From Mycobacterium sp. URHB0044 (GTDB taxonomy: Bacteria; Actinomycetota; Actinomycetes; Mycobacteriales; Mycobacteriaceae), in NCBI RefSeq assembly GCF_000620625.1, contig NZ_JIAW01000002.1, positions 434,001-498,000 on the forward strand: 64,000 bases of DNA, given 5' to 3'. Shown piece by piece: positions 17,839 through 26,725 of this stretch. The notes under the pieces were generated by a model that did no database searches, had not been told where the DNA came from, and worked only from the letters and a program-made list of their open reading frames with translations. Position 1 is the first letter of the stretch. Every line of letters starts with the position of its first letter. The translations under genes and the position numbers were made by a program.

Positions 17839-18322
17839 CGCGCGAGTTGGCAACGCCCATATTGCGGTAACCCGGGTGAACGTGCGGCGTCAGTCCCTGC
17901 TGCTCGGCAACCGTCGCCAGCAGTTCGCGCAGCGTTTCGCGCTGCTGCGCGTCCAGCCCCGCAGTCAGCAGACGGTCGTGTTGCCTGGCGACATCGGCGA
18001 TCTTGCCCATCAGCTTCTTGCCGGACGCGGTCAGATGGATCGCATGCAATCGCCGGTCATCTGGATTCCGGCGCCGTTCGACGTAGCCGCGATCCTCCAA
18101 CTCGTCGACGTACGCGACTACCCGACTGGGTAGGAGGCCGAGTTGGCCGCTGAGCGCCTGCTGACTGCGTCCCGGCTCGGCTGCGACCGCCCGAAGGATG
18201 CCCGCATGCGCCGGCGACAAGTCGACCGACGCAATGAGATCGACGAACACCGAGGCGGAGTGATGGCCGAGCTGCGACAGCAGAAACGCCACGCCATCAC
18301 CGTGCTGAGAACCTGCTGACAT
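17828..18322 (-). CDS. MarR family transcriptional regulator
   Basis: 164 residues. A winged helix-turn-helix of MarR type is seen: RSQQALSGQLGLLPSRVVAY is the recognition part, and the wing is YVERRRNPDDRRLHAIHLTA with the conserved DxR motif. It is divergent from a membrane protein/LLM oxidoreductase pair, with an 87-bp gap holding a small palindrome (TTCAT-TGC-ATGAA). It probably represses that pair and itself. The ligand is unknown; phenolic compounds and oxidants are usual for the family. Confidence 0.88.
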   Translation of the reverse strand: MSAGSQHGDGVAFLLSQLGHHSASVFVDLIASVDLSPAHAGILRAVAAEPGRSQQALSGQLGLLPSRVVAYVDELEDRGYVERRRNPDDRRLHAIHLTASGKKLMGKIADVARQHDRLLTAGLDAQQRETLRELLATVAEQQGLTPHVHPGYRNMGVANSRATR

Positions 18323-18401
18323 GCGGCGATCGTATCACCGGCGAACGATTCGCCAGGAAAACCATCCTAGCCCTTGCCTGTCGGCGGCTGCAGGAATATC
18401 G

Positions 18402-18414
18402 TTCATTGCATGAA
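18402..18414. promoter_or_regulatory. Candidate MarR operator palindrome
   Basis: TTCAT (18402-18406), a TGC spacer and ATGAA (18410-18414) form a perfect 5-bp inverted repeat that covers the ATG of the divergent membrane-protein gene. MarR dimers bind such short palindromes. No second copy was found. Confidence 0.35.
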
Positions 18415-19129
18415 TGATTCACAAATGGATACGAATAGGGCTACGGGCCGCCCCGTGCAGGGTGGCCCACCGCTACCCCTGCTGGCGGCCATCTCGCTGG
18501 GGTTGCTGCTCGCCGGCTTGGCTGTCGGAATCGCGCTCGGCGGTGTCATGCCACTGCCTTACAGCTCGGCGATATTGGACTACGTGGCCGGCCATCACGA
18601 GGCGGCCGTCGCCATCGCGGTCGGCACCTTCGGGTCGTCGGTACCGCTGGCCATCTACGCTGCCACGGCGAGCGCACGTCTTCGCCAACTGGGCATCACC
18701 GCGCCAGGGGCGACGATTGCGCTCGCCGGCGGACTGCTCGCATCGGCAGGACTCGCGTTGTCGGGCCTGACGGCGTGGACCCTGTCCCGGCCCGAGGTCA
18801 CCTCCGACGCCGAACTGGTGCGCGCGCTGTACTACCTGACGTTCTTGACAGGCGGCCCGTGGCACGTGGTCACGCTGGGTCTGTTGATAGCCGGTATCGC
18901 GGTGCCCGGCCTCATCGTCGGGTTGCTCCCCAGGCCAGTCGCATGGGCGGGGCTGGTCATCGCGGGGATCGCGGAACTGACCACGCTGGTGCTGATCTGG
19001 CCGGGACTGTCGCCCCTGTTGCCGGTCGCGCGGTTCACCGGACTGATCTGGCTGATCGTCGCCGGAGCGCTGTTGCCGCTACGCCGGCGCAACAAGCAGG
19101 AGGTGCGGGCGGGGGTGGGTGCACCGTGA
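18410..19129 (+). CDS. Integral membrane protein, unknown function (DUF4386-like)
   Basis: 239 residues if started at ATG 18410; an ATG at 18425 is also possible. About six hydrophobic segments are visible, the first LAAISLGLLLAGLAVGIALG and the last LIWLIVAGALLPL, followed by an RRR tail. The layout and the SSVPLAIYAATASARLRQLG loop resemble DUF4386-type membrane proteins. It is divergent from a MarR gene, and its stop overlaps the GTG of the next gene, so it belongs to a MarR-controlled pair. No transported substrate can be inferred. Confidence 0.6.
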   Translation: MNDSQMDTNRATGRPVQGGPPLPLLAAISLGLLLAGLAVGIALGGVMPLPYSSAILDYVAGHHEAAVAIAVGTFGSSVPLAIYAATASARLRQLGITAPGATIALAGGLLASAGLALSGLTAWTLSRPEVTSDAELVRALYYLTFLTGGPWHVVTLGLLIAGIAVPGLIVGLLPRPVAWAGLVIAGIAELTTLVLIWPGLSPLLPVARFTGLIWLIVAGALLPLRRRNKQEVRAGVGAP

Positions 19130-20019
19130 AACTGTCTGTGAGCGTGACGAGTTACTCGTGGCCGGACGAGACGGCCGATCGGCTCGCGGCGATCGCCCAT
19201 GCGCTCGACGACAGTGCGGTCGACACCTTGTGGGTCCCCGATCATCTGCTGCAGGCCGATCCCGCCAGCTCACTCGATGAACCGATGCTCGAGGCCTACA
19301 CCACATTGGGATTCCTCGCCGCGGCGACGTTTCGGATCCGGCTCGGGACCATGGTCACGGCGGCGACGTTCCGCGCCCCTGCGCTGTTGATCAAGGCAGT
19401 GACCACTCTCGACGTGCTCTCGCGTGGCCGCGCATGGCTGGGAATCGGCGCGGGCTACAACGCCGACGAAGCCCGCGCGATGGGCCTGTTCCTGCCCGAC
19501 ACCGCCGAGCGGTTCGCCCGGATGGCGGAGCTGCTGCGGCTGGCCCGTCAGATGTGGGCCGGCGACGAAAGCCCCTTCCATGGCACGTATTCCACTCTCG
19601 AGCACCCGGTCTGTCGCCCGCGCCCGGTCACGACGCCCGGCCCGCCGGTGCTGATCGGCGGCACCGGCGAACGTCGCACGCTGCGGCTGGTCGCCGAGTA
19701 CGGCGACGCGTGCAATCTCTTCGACGTGCCCGACGGCGGTGCCGCGATCCGCCGACAGCTTGCCGTGCTGGACCGTCACTGCGCGGACGTCGACCGCCCG
19801 GCCGACGAGATCGAACGCACCGTTACCACTGCGCTGCAACCGGACGAATCCGCCGACCAGCTGACCGAAAGGTGCAGTGTCCTCGGCGAGTTTGGAATCG
19901 ATCACGTCGTGGTGATCGCGCGGGGCCGGCCGCTGAGCGACGCCGACCTCAATTGTGTTGCGGCGGCGGCGGATCAGCTCGCCAGCTCATCGCCAAAGGC
20001 CGAGGTGCCAGCGCAGTAG
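19126..20019 (+). CDS. LLM class (probably F420-dependent) oxidoreductase
   Basis: 297 residues from a GTG overlapping the previous stop (GTGA). It has the luciferase-like TIM barrel: KLSVSVTSYSWPDETADRLA, TLWVPDHLLQADP, LGTMVTAATFRAPALLIKAV, then LGIGAGYNADEARAMGL, the hallmark of mycobacterial F420-type LLM proteins, and VLIGGTGERRTLRLVAEYGD. It should reduce or oxidise an organic substrate with F420 or FMN. It sits downstream of the MarR-divergent membrane protein. The last 33 bp overlap the end of the convergent HEAT-repeat gene. Confidence 0.88.
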   Translation: MKLSVSVTSYSWPDETADRLAAIAHALDDSAVDTLWVPDHLLQADPASSLDEPMLEAYTTLGFLAAATFRIRLGTMVTAATFRAPALLIKAVTTLDVLSRGRAWLGIGAGYNADEARAMGLFLPDTAERFARMAELLRLARQMWAGDESPFHGTYSTLEHPVCRPRPVTTPGPPVLIGGTGERRTLRLVAEYGDACNLFDVPDGGAAIRRQLAVLDRHCADVDRPADEIERTVTTALQPDESADQLTERCSVLGEFGIDHVVVIARGRPLSDADLNCVAAAADQLASSSPKAEVPAQ

Positions 20020-21489
20020 GCGGGCCTTCTCGGCGCCGATGTCCGGTTCGGCGGCGTCGAGGAGCCGACCAATTCGGTCGCGGGTGGACGTGGGCAGTAT
20101 CTCGTACGCCGTCGCAGCGCCGCGCTGCAGCCAGCTGGAAAGGTCCGACCTCGCTCGGGCACCTAGCTGGTCGTCGGCGACGAGTACGAGATCTGCCTCG
20201 ATCCGTGTCCACGTGTCCCGGGCGATCAAGAGCCTGAACGCGGCGCGCCGTGCATGCGCGGGCTGGTCCGTGCCGAGCAGCTCCCACAGGCGGTCGATGC
20301 GCACCAGATCGGGCTGGCCGCGCAACGTCGCCGTGGCGGCGCGGACGACGATCGGTGCCGGATCGGTGAGCATGTCGGCGATCTGGCCGAGAGGGCCGCC
20401 CAGGCGGCGGACCGCGCGCACCGCCTCGGCCCGCACCCGCGGGCGGTCGTGCCGCAGGTAGTCGGCGACCAATCTCGCGTCGTCGGCCGTGCCGCACTCA
20501 CCGAGTCCTGCCACCGCTCCACGCAGCGTCACGCCGTCACCCGCCACGAGCATGGCCCGGTAGTGCTCGGCCGCGTCGCGGCCGGCGCGGCGCATCGCCC
20601 ACTGTGCGGTAGACCGCACCACCGCCGACCGGTCCGACAAGAGCGCTTCCGCTGCCTCCGGCCGTCCCAATTGGACCAGTCCGTCGAGCGCTTCGGCCCG
20701 TACGCGCGCGAAGCGGGCGGCGAGCAGGCGGTCCAACGTATCCCGCCGCCGGTCTCGCACGGCGGCGCGGACGACCGCCTCGGCGCACAGCCGCTGACAG
20801 ACGATGTCTCGCTCGGTCAGCGCCGTCCGCACCAACGCCTCCGAGTCGGTGCGGCTCGACTCCAGCCATAGCCGGTAGCCGAGCCGCCGTACCTGACGGT
20901 CCGCGCTCGCCCTTGCCGCGTCGAGTGTTTCGTCCGAGCGCGTGCGCATTGCCTCAGTCACCGCTGTGGCGGCGTAATCGCCTCGGCGCCAAGCACGTAG
21001 GGCCATCGCCACGCCGGCCGCCCGCACCAGCCCCGCCGTATCGGCCGCGCCGAGCGCCTCGTCGAGCGCGGCTCTGGCGTCGTCCCGCACGGGCGGTGCC
21101 CAATCGGTCGTGCGGATCAGTAGTACGGGGAGCAGTCGTTGATCGCGGCGCATCAGCGGCGTGTTCACGGCGCGCTGCCGCAGATGCCCGTCGTACACGC
21201 ACGCGGTGAGTAGAAGTGCCAGCGGATCGGACGCGGCCCGGGCGGGGTCGGTGATCTGCAGCCGCTGATCGTCTGCGGCAGCCAACCACGGCCATTGCCT
21301 CAGCCTGGCGTCGAGCCGAACCCAGGTGCCCGGGCGCAGGGTCGCCAGCGTCCGCAGTGCCTCGTCGGGGCTCGAGCCGGTCACTGCCAGCCGCACGAGG
21401 GCTGCCGCGAGGTCGTCCGCGCTGCGCCCGGCATCGGCTTGCGCGGCGAAGACGGTCAAGTCGTGGATCAGTTGGGCGGTCTGGTGCAT
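19987..21489 (-). CDS. HEAT-repeat protein
   Basis: 500 residues from an ATG at 21489. The frame stays open to 22185 but that extension is antisense-like sequence inside RNase Z. From about residue 180 to the end there are successive helical pairs of HEAT/PBS-lyase type, for example [40 protein letters not shown] and [20 protein letters not shown]. There is no catalytic motif, signal peptide or membrane segment. It is likely a protein-protein scaffold. Its start lies 22 bp inside the RNase Z gene, so it is translationally coupled to it. The 3' end overlaps the LLM gene by 33 bp. Confidence 0.72.
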   Translation of the reverse strand: MHQTAQLIHDLTVFAAQADAGRSADDLAAALVRLAVTGSSPDEALRTLATLRPGTWVRLDARLRQWPWLAAADDQRLQITDPARAASDPLALLLTACVYDGHLRQRAVNTPLMRRDQRLLPVLLIRTTDWAPPVRDDARAALDEALGAADTAGLVRAAGVAMALRAWRRGDYAATAVTEAMRTRSDETLDAARASADRQVRRLGYRLWLESSRTDSEALVRTALTERDIVCQRLCAEAVVRAAVRDRRRDTLDRLLAARFARVRAEALDGLVQLGRPEAAEALLSDRSAVVRSTAQWAMRRAGRDAAEHYRAMLVAGDGVTLRGAVAGLGECGTADDARLVADYLRHDRPRVRAEAVRAVRRLGGPLGQIADMLTDPAPIVVRAATATLRGQPDLVRIDRLWELLGTDQPAHARRAAFRLLIARDTWTRIEADLVLVADDQLGARARSDLSSWLQRGAATAYEILPTSTRDRIGRLLDAAEPDIGAEKARLLRWHLGLWR

Positions 21490-22415
21490 ACCCCTGGGTG
21501 AACTTCCACGCGGTGCAGGTCGTCGCCGAGTTCGACCTGGCGGTCGAACGCCGAGGCGGCACGTGCGCGCCACTCGTCCTCCTGACCGGGTGCGAGCGGA
21601 GGCACGTAATGGGTGAGGATCAGGGTTCCCACGCCGGCGCGAGTCGCGGTGGCTGCCGCTTCCTCGACGGAGGAATGGTAGTCGAGGATGTCCTTCAGTC
21701 GCTGCTGCGGAACTTGCTCGACGAGGTCCTTGCGAATGACGGTGTGCACCAGTGCGCCTGCGCCTTCGGCGAGTTCGTCGAGGCTCGCGCAGGGCACCGA
21801 GTCCCCGGCAAGCACGACCGATGCGCCGGCGTACTCGATCCGGAACGCGATCGTGGGCTCCACGGGCCGGTGATCGGTGGGCGCCACCCGGATGTGGACG
21901 GCGCCGTGTTGATTCCCCGTCGCTCCGCTCGCCTCGACCGATTTCCCCGTCGCTTCGCTCGCCTCGACCGATTTCCCCGTCGCTTCGCTCGCCTCGACGG
22001 CGTCCCACACCGAACCGTCGGTGTACTCGTGCACCTCGACGACGGGTGGTTCGGTGATGTCGGCGTGGTGGGCGATCCGGTAGCTGATGTCGGGGGCCAA
22101 TGCGGCCAGCGTCGCTTCGACCACGGCCGCGGTGCCTGGCGGACCTATCACGGGCAGGGGAGTGCGGGTGAAGGTGGTGACCCATCGTGTCGTGATGACG
22201 TCCGACAGGTCGGTGATGTGGTCGCTGTGCAGGTGCGTCAGAAGTAGTGCGGTGACGTTCGCAGCGCCGACGCCCACTGCCGCGGCCCGCATCAGCACCC
22301 CGCGACCGCAGTCCACCAGGAACGTCTGATCGCCCGCCCGCACCAACGTCGATGGTCCAGCGCGGTTGGGATCCACCATGGGACTCCCGGTGCCCAGCAA
22401 GGTGACTTCGATCAT
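21468..22415 (-). CDS. rnz: RNase Z-type metallo-beta-lactamase protein with repeat insertion
   Basis: 315 residues from the ATG at 22415 ([13 protein letters not shown]); an earlier ATG at 22463 is less likely. [10 protein letters not shown] is the HxHxDH zinc motif. [16 protein letters not shown] and LILTHYVPP are further metal-binding strands. It matches the Rv2407 position, and such enzymes trim tRNA 3' ends. Between the DGSVWDA and GAVHIRV strands it carries an in-frame insertion of three near-identical ten-residue units ([10 protein letters not shown]) encoded by a 30-bp tandem repeat. The insert makes it longer than the remembered M. tuberculosis protein (about 273 residues). The gene for a HEAT protein overlaps its 3' end. 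Confidence 0.82.
   Translation of the reverse strand: MIEVTLLGTGSPMVDPNRAGPSTLVRAGDQTFLVDCGRGVLMRAAAVGVGAANVTALLLTHLHSDHITDLSDVITTRWVTTFTRTPLPVIGPPGTAAVVEATLAALAPDISYRIAHHADITEPPVVEVHEYTDGSVWDAVEASEATGKSVEASEATGKSVEASGATGNQHGAVHIRVAPTDHRPVEPTIAFRIEYAGASVVLAGDSVPCASLDELAEGAGALVHTVIRKDLVEQVPQQRLKDILDYHSSVEEAAATATRAGVGTLILTHYVPPLAPGQEDEWRARAASAFDRQVELGDDLHRVEVHPGVCTRPPN
21913..22002. repeat. Three tandem 30-bp units inside rnz
   Basis: Copies start at 21913, 21943 and 21973, each TTCCCCGTCGCTTCGCTCGC followed by CTCGACCGAT. The first has one substitution (CTCCG for CTTCG) and the last diverges in its final bases. The unit is a multiple of three and leaves the reading frame open. The core GCGAGCGAAGCGACGGGGAA looks like a dispersed mycobacterial repeat, which is a recollection, not a search result. 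Confidence 0.9.
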
Positions 22416-22660
22416 GTGCACATACCTACCTGGTGACGCGCGCGCGTGCGTCGGAACGGACACATTCCCGACCGGCGCACCGTGATGCCAGGCCTCGGAG
22501 TTTCAATAGGCTATCGACGCATCGCTGAAAAGCGCCTGTTGTTGCGCTTTGATGCCGGGTGGTACCGGCGCAATCTTTCAATGAGTCATTTACTGCTGCG
22601 AAACAGATCAGCAATAGACGCCGCTTAGCGTCGACCTCATCTGCCAGTGAGGAGCAACCC

Positions 22661-23824
22661 ATGACATTCGACTACTCGAGGCTCGTCGCGAGCTGTGCCG
22701 TCGAGTCGCCCGAGCACGCGATCACCCTGCCGCCAGAGGCGTACGGCAGCGACGAGCTCTACGCGGCCGAGGTGGACAAGGTCTTCAAACGTGGCTGGAT
22801 CCCGTTGTGCCGCACCGAGCAGGTGGCGACCCCGGGGAGCTATTACAGCATCGACATTCTCGGCACACCGCTGGTGGTGACCCGTGACCGGCACTCGGAA
22901 ATCCGGATCTTGTCGCGCAACTGCAGCCACCGCTGGATGGAGGTGTGTAGTGGCGCCGGCGAGGCCAACGTGCTGCAGTGTCCCTACCACCTGTGGTCGT
23001 TCGGGCTGGACGGGCACCTCGCCGGGGCGCCGGAGATGAAGAAGTCGGCCGGATTTGATCGAAAAGACCACCCGCTCAAGAAGTTCCGGCACGACGTGTG
23101 GAAGGGCTTCGTCTTCGTCAACTTCGACGGCCAGGCCGAGCCACTGGCGACCCAGATGGCCGCCCTGGATCCGATCGTGGATCCCTATGACTTCGAGAAT
23201 TATCAGACCGTCGAACAAACCGACTGGGGTGTGTGCGACTGGGACTGGAAGATCATGGTGGACAACTTCATGGAGTGCTACCACCACATGGGACCGCACC
23301 GCGGATCGTTGGAGACGGAGTTCCCGGCCGCGTTGAGTTACACCGGCGAGGTCGGCGACTACTTCACCACGATGTGGTCGGAGCAGGCGCCCGGCTACCC
23401 CGCCGAGGCCCCGTTCCTCGCGCCGGGCGCGCCCACGCTGAGCCCGGAGCACTTCCACAAATCACTGATCTTCATCGCGTACCCGCTGCTGCAGGTGGCG
23501 ATGGGCCCCGGCTACATGTACTGGCTCAAGACCCTTCCGCTCGGAGCAGGCAAGATCGAGCTCCAGCTCGACATCTGCATGTCGCCCGCCGCGCTCGCCG
23601 CTCCCGGACTGGAGGAACGTCGAAGCCAGCTGGTCAAGATGATCTGCGACATTCACCGCGAGGATCTCGACGTGTGCGCCGCGGTGCAGCGCGCCGTCAA
23701 GTCCGGCGTGACGAGCACCGGTCGACTGTCGCATCTCGAGCGGCAGCTGTGGGAGTTCTACCGCTACCTCGGCCGCGAACTCGGCATCGTCAACCCGGCA
23801 TCAACCCTCGCATCGGCAGGATAG
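22661..23824 (+). CDS. Rieske-type ring-hydroxylating oxygenase alpha subunit
   Basis: 387 residues from ATG 22661, preceded by GAGGAG. The Rieske [2Fe-2S] site is Cys88-x-His90 ... Cys107-x2-His110 (CSH and CPYH). The mononuclear iron site is in FMECYHHMGPH with His208 and His213. Such enzymes insert oxygen into aromatic rings or N-methyl groups, using electrons from a separate reductase not found here. Eight bases downstream begins a glutamine synthetase-like ligase, then a creatininase homologue. The context favours an amine substrate, perhaps through N-dealkylation, over an aromatic ring. That is inference. Confidence 0.88.
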   Translation: MTFDYSRLVASCAVESPEHAITLPPEAYGSDELYAAEVDKVFKRGWIPLCRTEQVATPGSYYSIDILGTPLVVTRDRHSEIRILSRNCSHRWMEVCSGAGEANVLQCPYHLWSFGLDGHLAGAPEMKKSAGFDRKDHPLKKFRHDVWKGFVFVNFDGQAEPLATQMAALDPIVDPYDFENYQTVEQTDWGVCDWDWKIMVDNFMECYHHMGPHRGSLETEFPAALSYTGEVGDYFTTMWSEQAPGYPAEAPFLAPGAPTLSPEHFHKSLIFIAYPLLQVAMGPGYMYWLKTLPLGAGKIELQLDICMSPAALAAPGLEERRSQLVKMICDIHREDLDVCAAVQRAVKSGVTSTGRLSHLERQLWEFYRYLGRELGIVNPASTLASAG

Positions 23825-23831
23825 GCAACAC

Positions 23832-25217
23832 ATGACCAGCACCCTGAACGGACAGACATCGGGCACCCAAACCAAAACGGAGGTCAGTGAAGTCGCCGAA
23901 CGGTTGACGGCGGCCGGGGTGAAGTACGCGGCGATCAGCTTCGTCGACATGCACGGCAAGCCCAAGGCCAAGATGGTCCCGCTCAATCACCTCGATCAGG
24001 CGTCGCGTGGCTCGGAGATGTTCACCGGCGCCGCCCTCGACGGAGTGCCGCAGGACGTCAACGACGACGAGGTGGCACCACACCCCGATCTGGACGCCGG
24101 CATCATCGCGCCGTTCAACCGCGAAATCGCCTGGTTCCCCGGCGATCTCTGGATCGGCGAGACGCCCTTCGAGGCGTGCAGCCGGCAGATCCTCAAGCGC
24201 GTCACGGCGGACGCCGCGACGCTGGGCTACACCTTCAACCTGGGCATCGAGACCGAGTTCTTCCTGCTCACCGACGACCGGACCGGAACACCCGCGCCTG
24301 CCAGTCTCGACGACGACCTCGACAAGCCGTGCTACGACCTGCGCGGCATGCTGCACAACTACCCGGTGGTCGACGAGATCGTCTCGGCCATGAACGAACT
24401 CGGTTGGGACGTCTACTCGTTCGATCACGAAGACGGCAACGGCCAGTTCGAGACCGACTTCACCTACACCGACGCGGTGTCGATGTCGGACCGGCTGGTG
24501 TTCTTCCGCATGATGGTGGGCGAGATCGCCCGCAAGCATGGACTGTTCGCGTCGTGGATGCCCAAACCGTTCGCCGACAGGACCGGCAGCGGCGCCCATT
24601 ACAACATGTCACTGGCTGACGCGTCGGGTGCGAACCTGTTCGAGGAGAGCGACGATCCGCGCGGCTGCGACCTGTCGGCGCTCGGTTACCAGTTCATCGC
24701 CGGAGTGCTGCGCCATGCGTCGGCGATTTGCGCGGTGATCGCCCCGACGGTGAACAGCTACAAGCGACTGGTGAAGCAGGGCAGCATGTCCGGGCTCACC
24801 TGGGCACCGATCTTCGCCTGCTACGGCGACAACAATCGGACCAACATGCTCCGCATCCCCAGGGGCGGCGGACGCGTGGAGTGCCGTGCCGCCGACAGCG
24901 CCAACAACCCGTACCTCGGTGCGGCCCTCATGCTTGCAGCGGGGCTGGAGGGCATCCGGGAAGGACTCGACCCCGGTGACCCCAACCGCGACAACCTCTA
25001 CAACCTCTCGGAGGCCGATCTGCTGCAGCGCGACATCGGCTGGCTACCCCGGTCCCTCGGTGACGCGATCGATGCGCTCGAGGCAGACCCGCTGGCGCGC
25101 AGCGTGTTCGGCGACGTCATGTTCGAGTCGTACGTGACGGAGAAGCGCGCCGAGTGGGACTCCTTCACCGCGCACGTGTCGTCGTGGGAGTCCGACCGCT
25201 ACCTGAGGTTCTGGTGA
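23832..25217 (+). CDS. Type III glutamine synthetase-like ligase (GlnT/gamma-glutamylamide synthetase type)
   Basis: 461 residues. The N-terminal beta-grasp domain has YAAISFVDMHGKPKAKMVP. The catalytic domain shows GIETEFFL with metal ligands Glu140 and Glu142, the DHEDGNGQFETDF loop, and HYNMSL with the conserved His. PRGGGRVECRAADSANNPYL is the type III/GlnT ending. This family joins glutamate to ammonia or, more often in catabolic operons, to an amine to form a gamma-glutamylamide. It lies between a Rieske oxygenase and a creatininase homologue with an 8-bp gap and a GTGA overlap. It is therefore probably a catabolic amine-activating enzyme and not a housekeeping GlnA. Confidence 0.87.
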   Translation: MTSTLNGQTSGTQTKTEVSEVAERLTAAGVKYAAISFVDMHGKPKAKMVPLNHLDQASRGSEMFTGAALDGVPQDVNDDEVAPHPDLDAGIIAPFNREIAWFPGDLWIGETPFEACSRQILKRVTADAATLGYTFNLGIETEFFLLTDDRTGTPAPASLDDDLDKPCYDLRGMLHNYPVVDEIVSAMNELGWDVYSFDHEDGNGQFETDFTYTDAVSMSDRLVFFRMMVGEIARKHGLFASWMPKPFADRTGSGAHYNMSLADASGANLFEESDDPRGCDLSALGYQFIAGVLRHASAICAVIAPTVNSYKRLVKQGSMSGLTWAPIFACYGDNNRTNMLRIPRGGGRVECRAADSANNPYLGAALMLAAGLEGIREGLDPGDPNRDNLYNLSEADLLQRDIGWLPRSLGDAIDALEADPLARSVFGDVMFESYVTEKRAEWDSFTAHVSSWESDRYLRFW

Positions 25218-25957
25218 TCAGCCGGTGGAGTGAGCTGACGTCCACCCAGCTGGCCTCGCGGGTGGCGGCCGATCCCGACCTCGTGGCGCTCATCCCCGTC
25301 GGCGCGACCGAACAGCACGGCCCGCACCTGCCGGTGGGCACCGACACGATCGTCGCCGAGGCGCTCGCCGACGCCGCGGCGGGAGACGAGGCGATCGTGC
25401 TGCCCGCTCTTGCCTTCGGCGCCAGCTACTTTCACGGCACCGACCTCGCGGGCACCGTCGCCTTCTCTGGCGCGGACACCGCCGCTGCGGCGTACCGCGT
25501 CGCGCGGGCGTGCACCGATTCGGGAGTGAAGCGGGTGCTGTTCGTCAACGGCCACGTCGGCAACGCGGCGCCGTTGTGGATCGCCTGCGACGAATTCCGC
25601 CGCGAGTTCCCTGACGGGCGCGTCGGTGTCATGCAGTGGTGGGATTTGACTCCCGACATCGCTCGACGTGCGACGGCCGACGCGGTGGACTGGCACGCCA
25701 ACGCCGCCGAGACGTCGCTGATGCTCGCGCTGCGACCGGAGTTGGTCGACGTCGACAAGCTCGCGGAGGCCGACGATCCCGACCGCACGGCCGGTGTCGT
25801 CTTCCGCTACGCCGTCGCGCAGGTGTCGACGAACGGCGTGACCGGACTACCGTCCCAGGCGTCCAAGGCTTCCGGGCTCGAGCTGTGGCGCGACGTGGTG
25901 GCCGCGGCGCGCGAGGTCGTCGAACGCGCGCATCGGGAGCGCGCGCCATTGAGCTAG
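25214..25957 (+). CDS. Creatininase family amidohydrolase
   Basis: 247 residues from a GTG that overlaps the ligase stop. Metal-site motifs are VGATEQHGPHLPVGTD near residue 32 (Glu, His and Asp ligands), GASYFHGTDLAGTVAFSG near 82, and FVNGHVGN near 118. WHANAAETSLML near 160 supplies the last Glu ligand. Family members hydrolyse cyclic or linear amides such as creatinine, or process peptides as MftE does. No mycofactocin genes are near, so here it likely cleaves an amide of the pathway started by the Rieske enzyme and glutamyl ligase. Confidence 0.87.
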   Translation: MISRWSELTSTQLASRVAADPDLVALIPVGATEQHGPHLPVGTDTIVAEALADAAAGDEAIVLPALAFGASYFHGTDLAGTVAFSGADTAAAAYRVARACTDSGVKRVLFVNGHVGNAAPLWIACDEFRREFPDGRVGVMQWWDLTPDIARRATADAVDWHANAAETSLMLALRPELVDVDKLAEADDPDRTAGVVFRYAVAQVSTNGVTGLPSQASKASGLELWRDVVAAAREVVERAHRERAPLS

Positions 25958-25962
25958 CGAAC

Positions 25963-26724
25963 GTGCACCCGCACCGTAAGATCCGCGAGGTGCCGACTGG
26001 AGAGCATCGCGCGCAGGTCCGCGCCATCGGCCGACCGCGCATCGACGCCGACGCCGCGCCCACGACCTCGCCGAGGGCGGGGATCGTCAACGCCGCGACG
26101 AAGCTCTTCTCGGAGAAGGGTTACGCGCAGACGACGATGAGCGACATCGCGCGCGCGGCCGGGCTGCAGCAGTCGTCGCTGTACTACTGGTTCCGCAACA
26201 AGGAACAGCTGTTGCAGGAGACGCTGCTCGTCAACCGGGCGCCGCTGAAGTTCATCGCGGAGGTCGGTGCGGGTTCGGGCTCACCGGCGGTGAAGCTGTA
26301 CCGACTCCTGCGGTTCGACACCATGCAACTGGCGATGTCGCCCATCGACTTCAACGAGATCCAGCGCATCGCCCACGATCAACGCGATGAATTCCACCAG
26401 TTCTGGACCGACTACGAACGGCTGCGGCAGTGGGTCGTCGACCTGATCGGCGCGGCGGTCAGTGAAGGCAGGTTCATCGACTGCGACAGGGACGAGACCG
26501 CCGGGCTCCTCCTCAACTTCGACGAGGGCGCACAGAAGCGCACCCGGCTGCACACCGATCCGGGTGACCGCGTGGAGGAAGCCATCCGCGTCGGTGAACT
26601 GGTCGCGACCATCGCGATACGCGGACTGCTGAAGAGGCCCAGCGAGATCACCCGAATCAGTGCGCAGGCAGGGTCTTTCGACGATGCCGCGATGGCGTTA
26701 CAGGTGAATCGACCGCCGGACTAG
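25963..26724 (+). CDS. TetR/AcrR family transcriptional regulator
   Basis: About 253 residues from GTG 25963, five bases after the creatininase stop; GTG 25990 is an alternative start. After a basic leader the TetR helix-turn-helix is clear: AGIVNAATKLFSEKGYAQTT, MSDIARAAGLQQSSLYYWFR. The C-terminal ligand domain contains HDQRDEFHQFWTDYERLRQW. As the last gene of the Rieske/ligase/creatininase set it probably regulates that operon. Its stop lies one base from the convergent aldo-keto reductase stop. Confidence 0.87.
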   Translation: MHPHRKIREVPTGEHRAQVRAIGRPRIDADAAPTTSPRAGIVNAATKLFSEKGYAQTTMSDIARAAGLQQSSLYYWFRNKEQLLQETLLVNRAPLKFIAEVGAGSGSPAVKLYRLLRFDTMQLAMSPIDFNEIQRIAHDQRDEFHQFWTDYERLRQWVVDLIGAAVSEGRFIDCDRDETAGLLLNFDEGAQKRTRLHTDPGDRVEEAIRVGELVATIAIRGLLKRPSEITRISAQAGSFDDAAMALQVNRPPD

Positions 26725-26725
26725 T

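Noticed and set aside
21913..22002. CRISPR-like array
   Set aside because: The units are contiguous with no spacers and sit in a conserved coding frame.
21490..22185. N-terminal extension of the HEAT-repeat gene through RNase Z
   Set aside because: The added part lies over RNase Z in a different frame on the same strand and is Arg/Gly-rich. The ATG at 21489 starts normal sequence.
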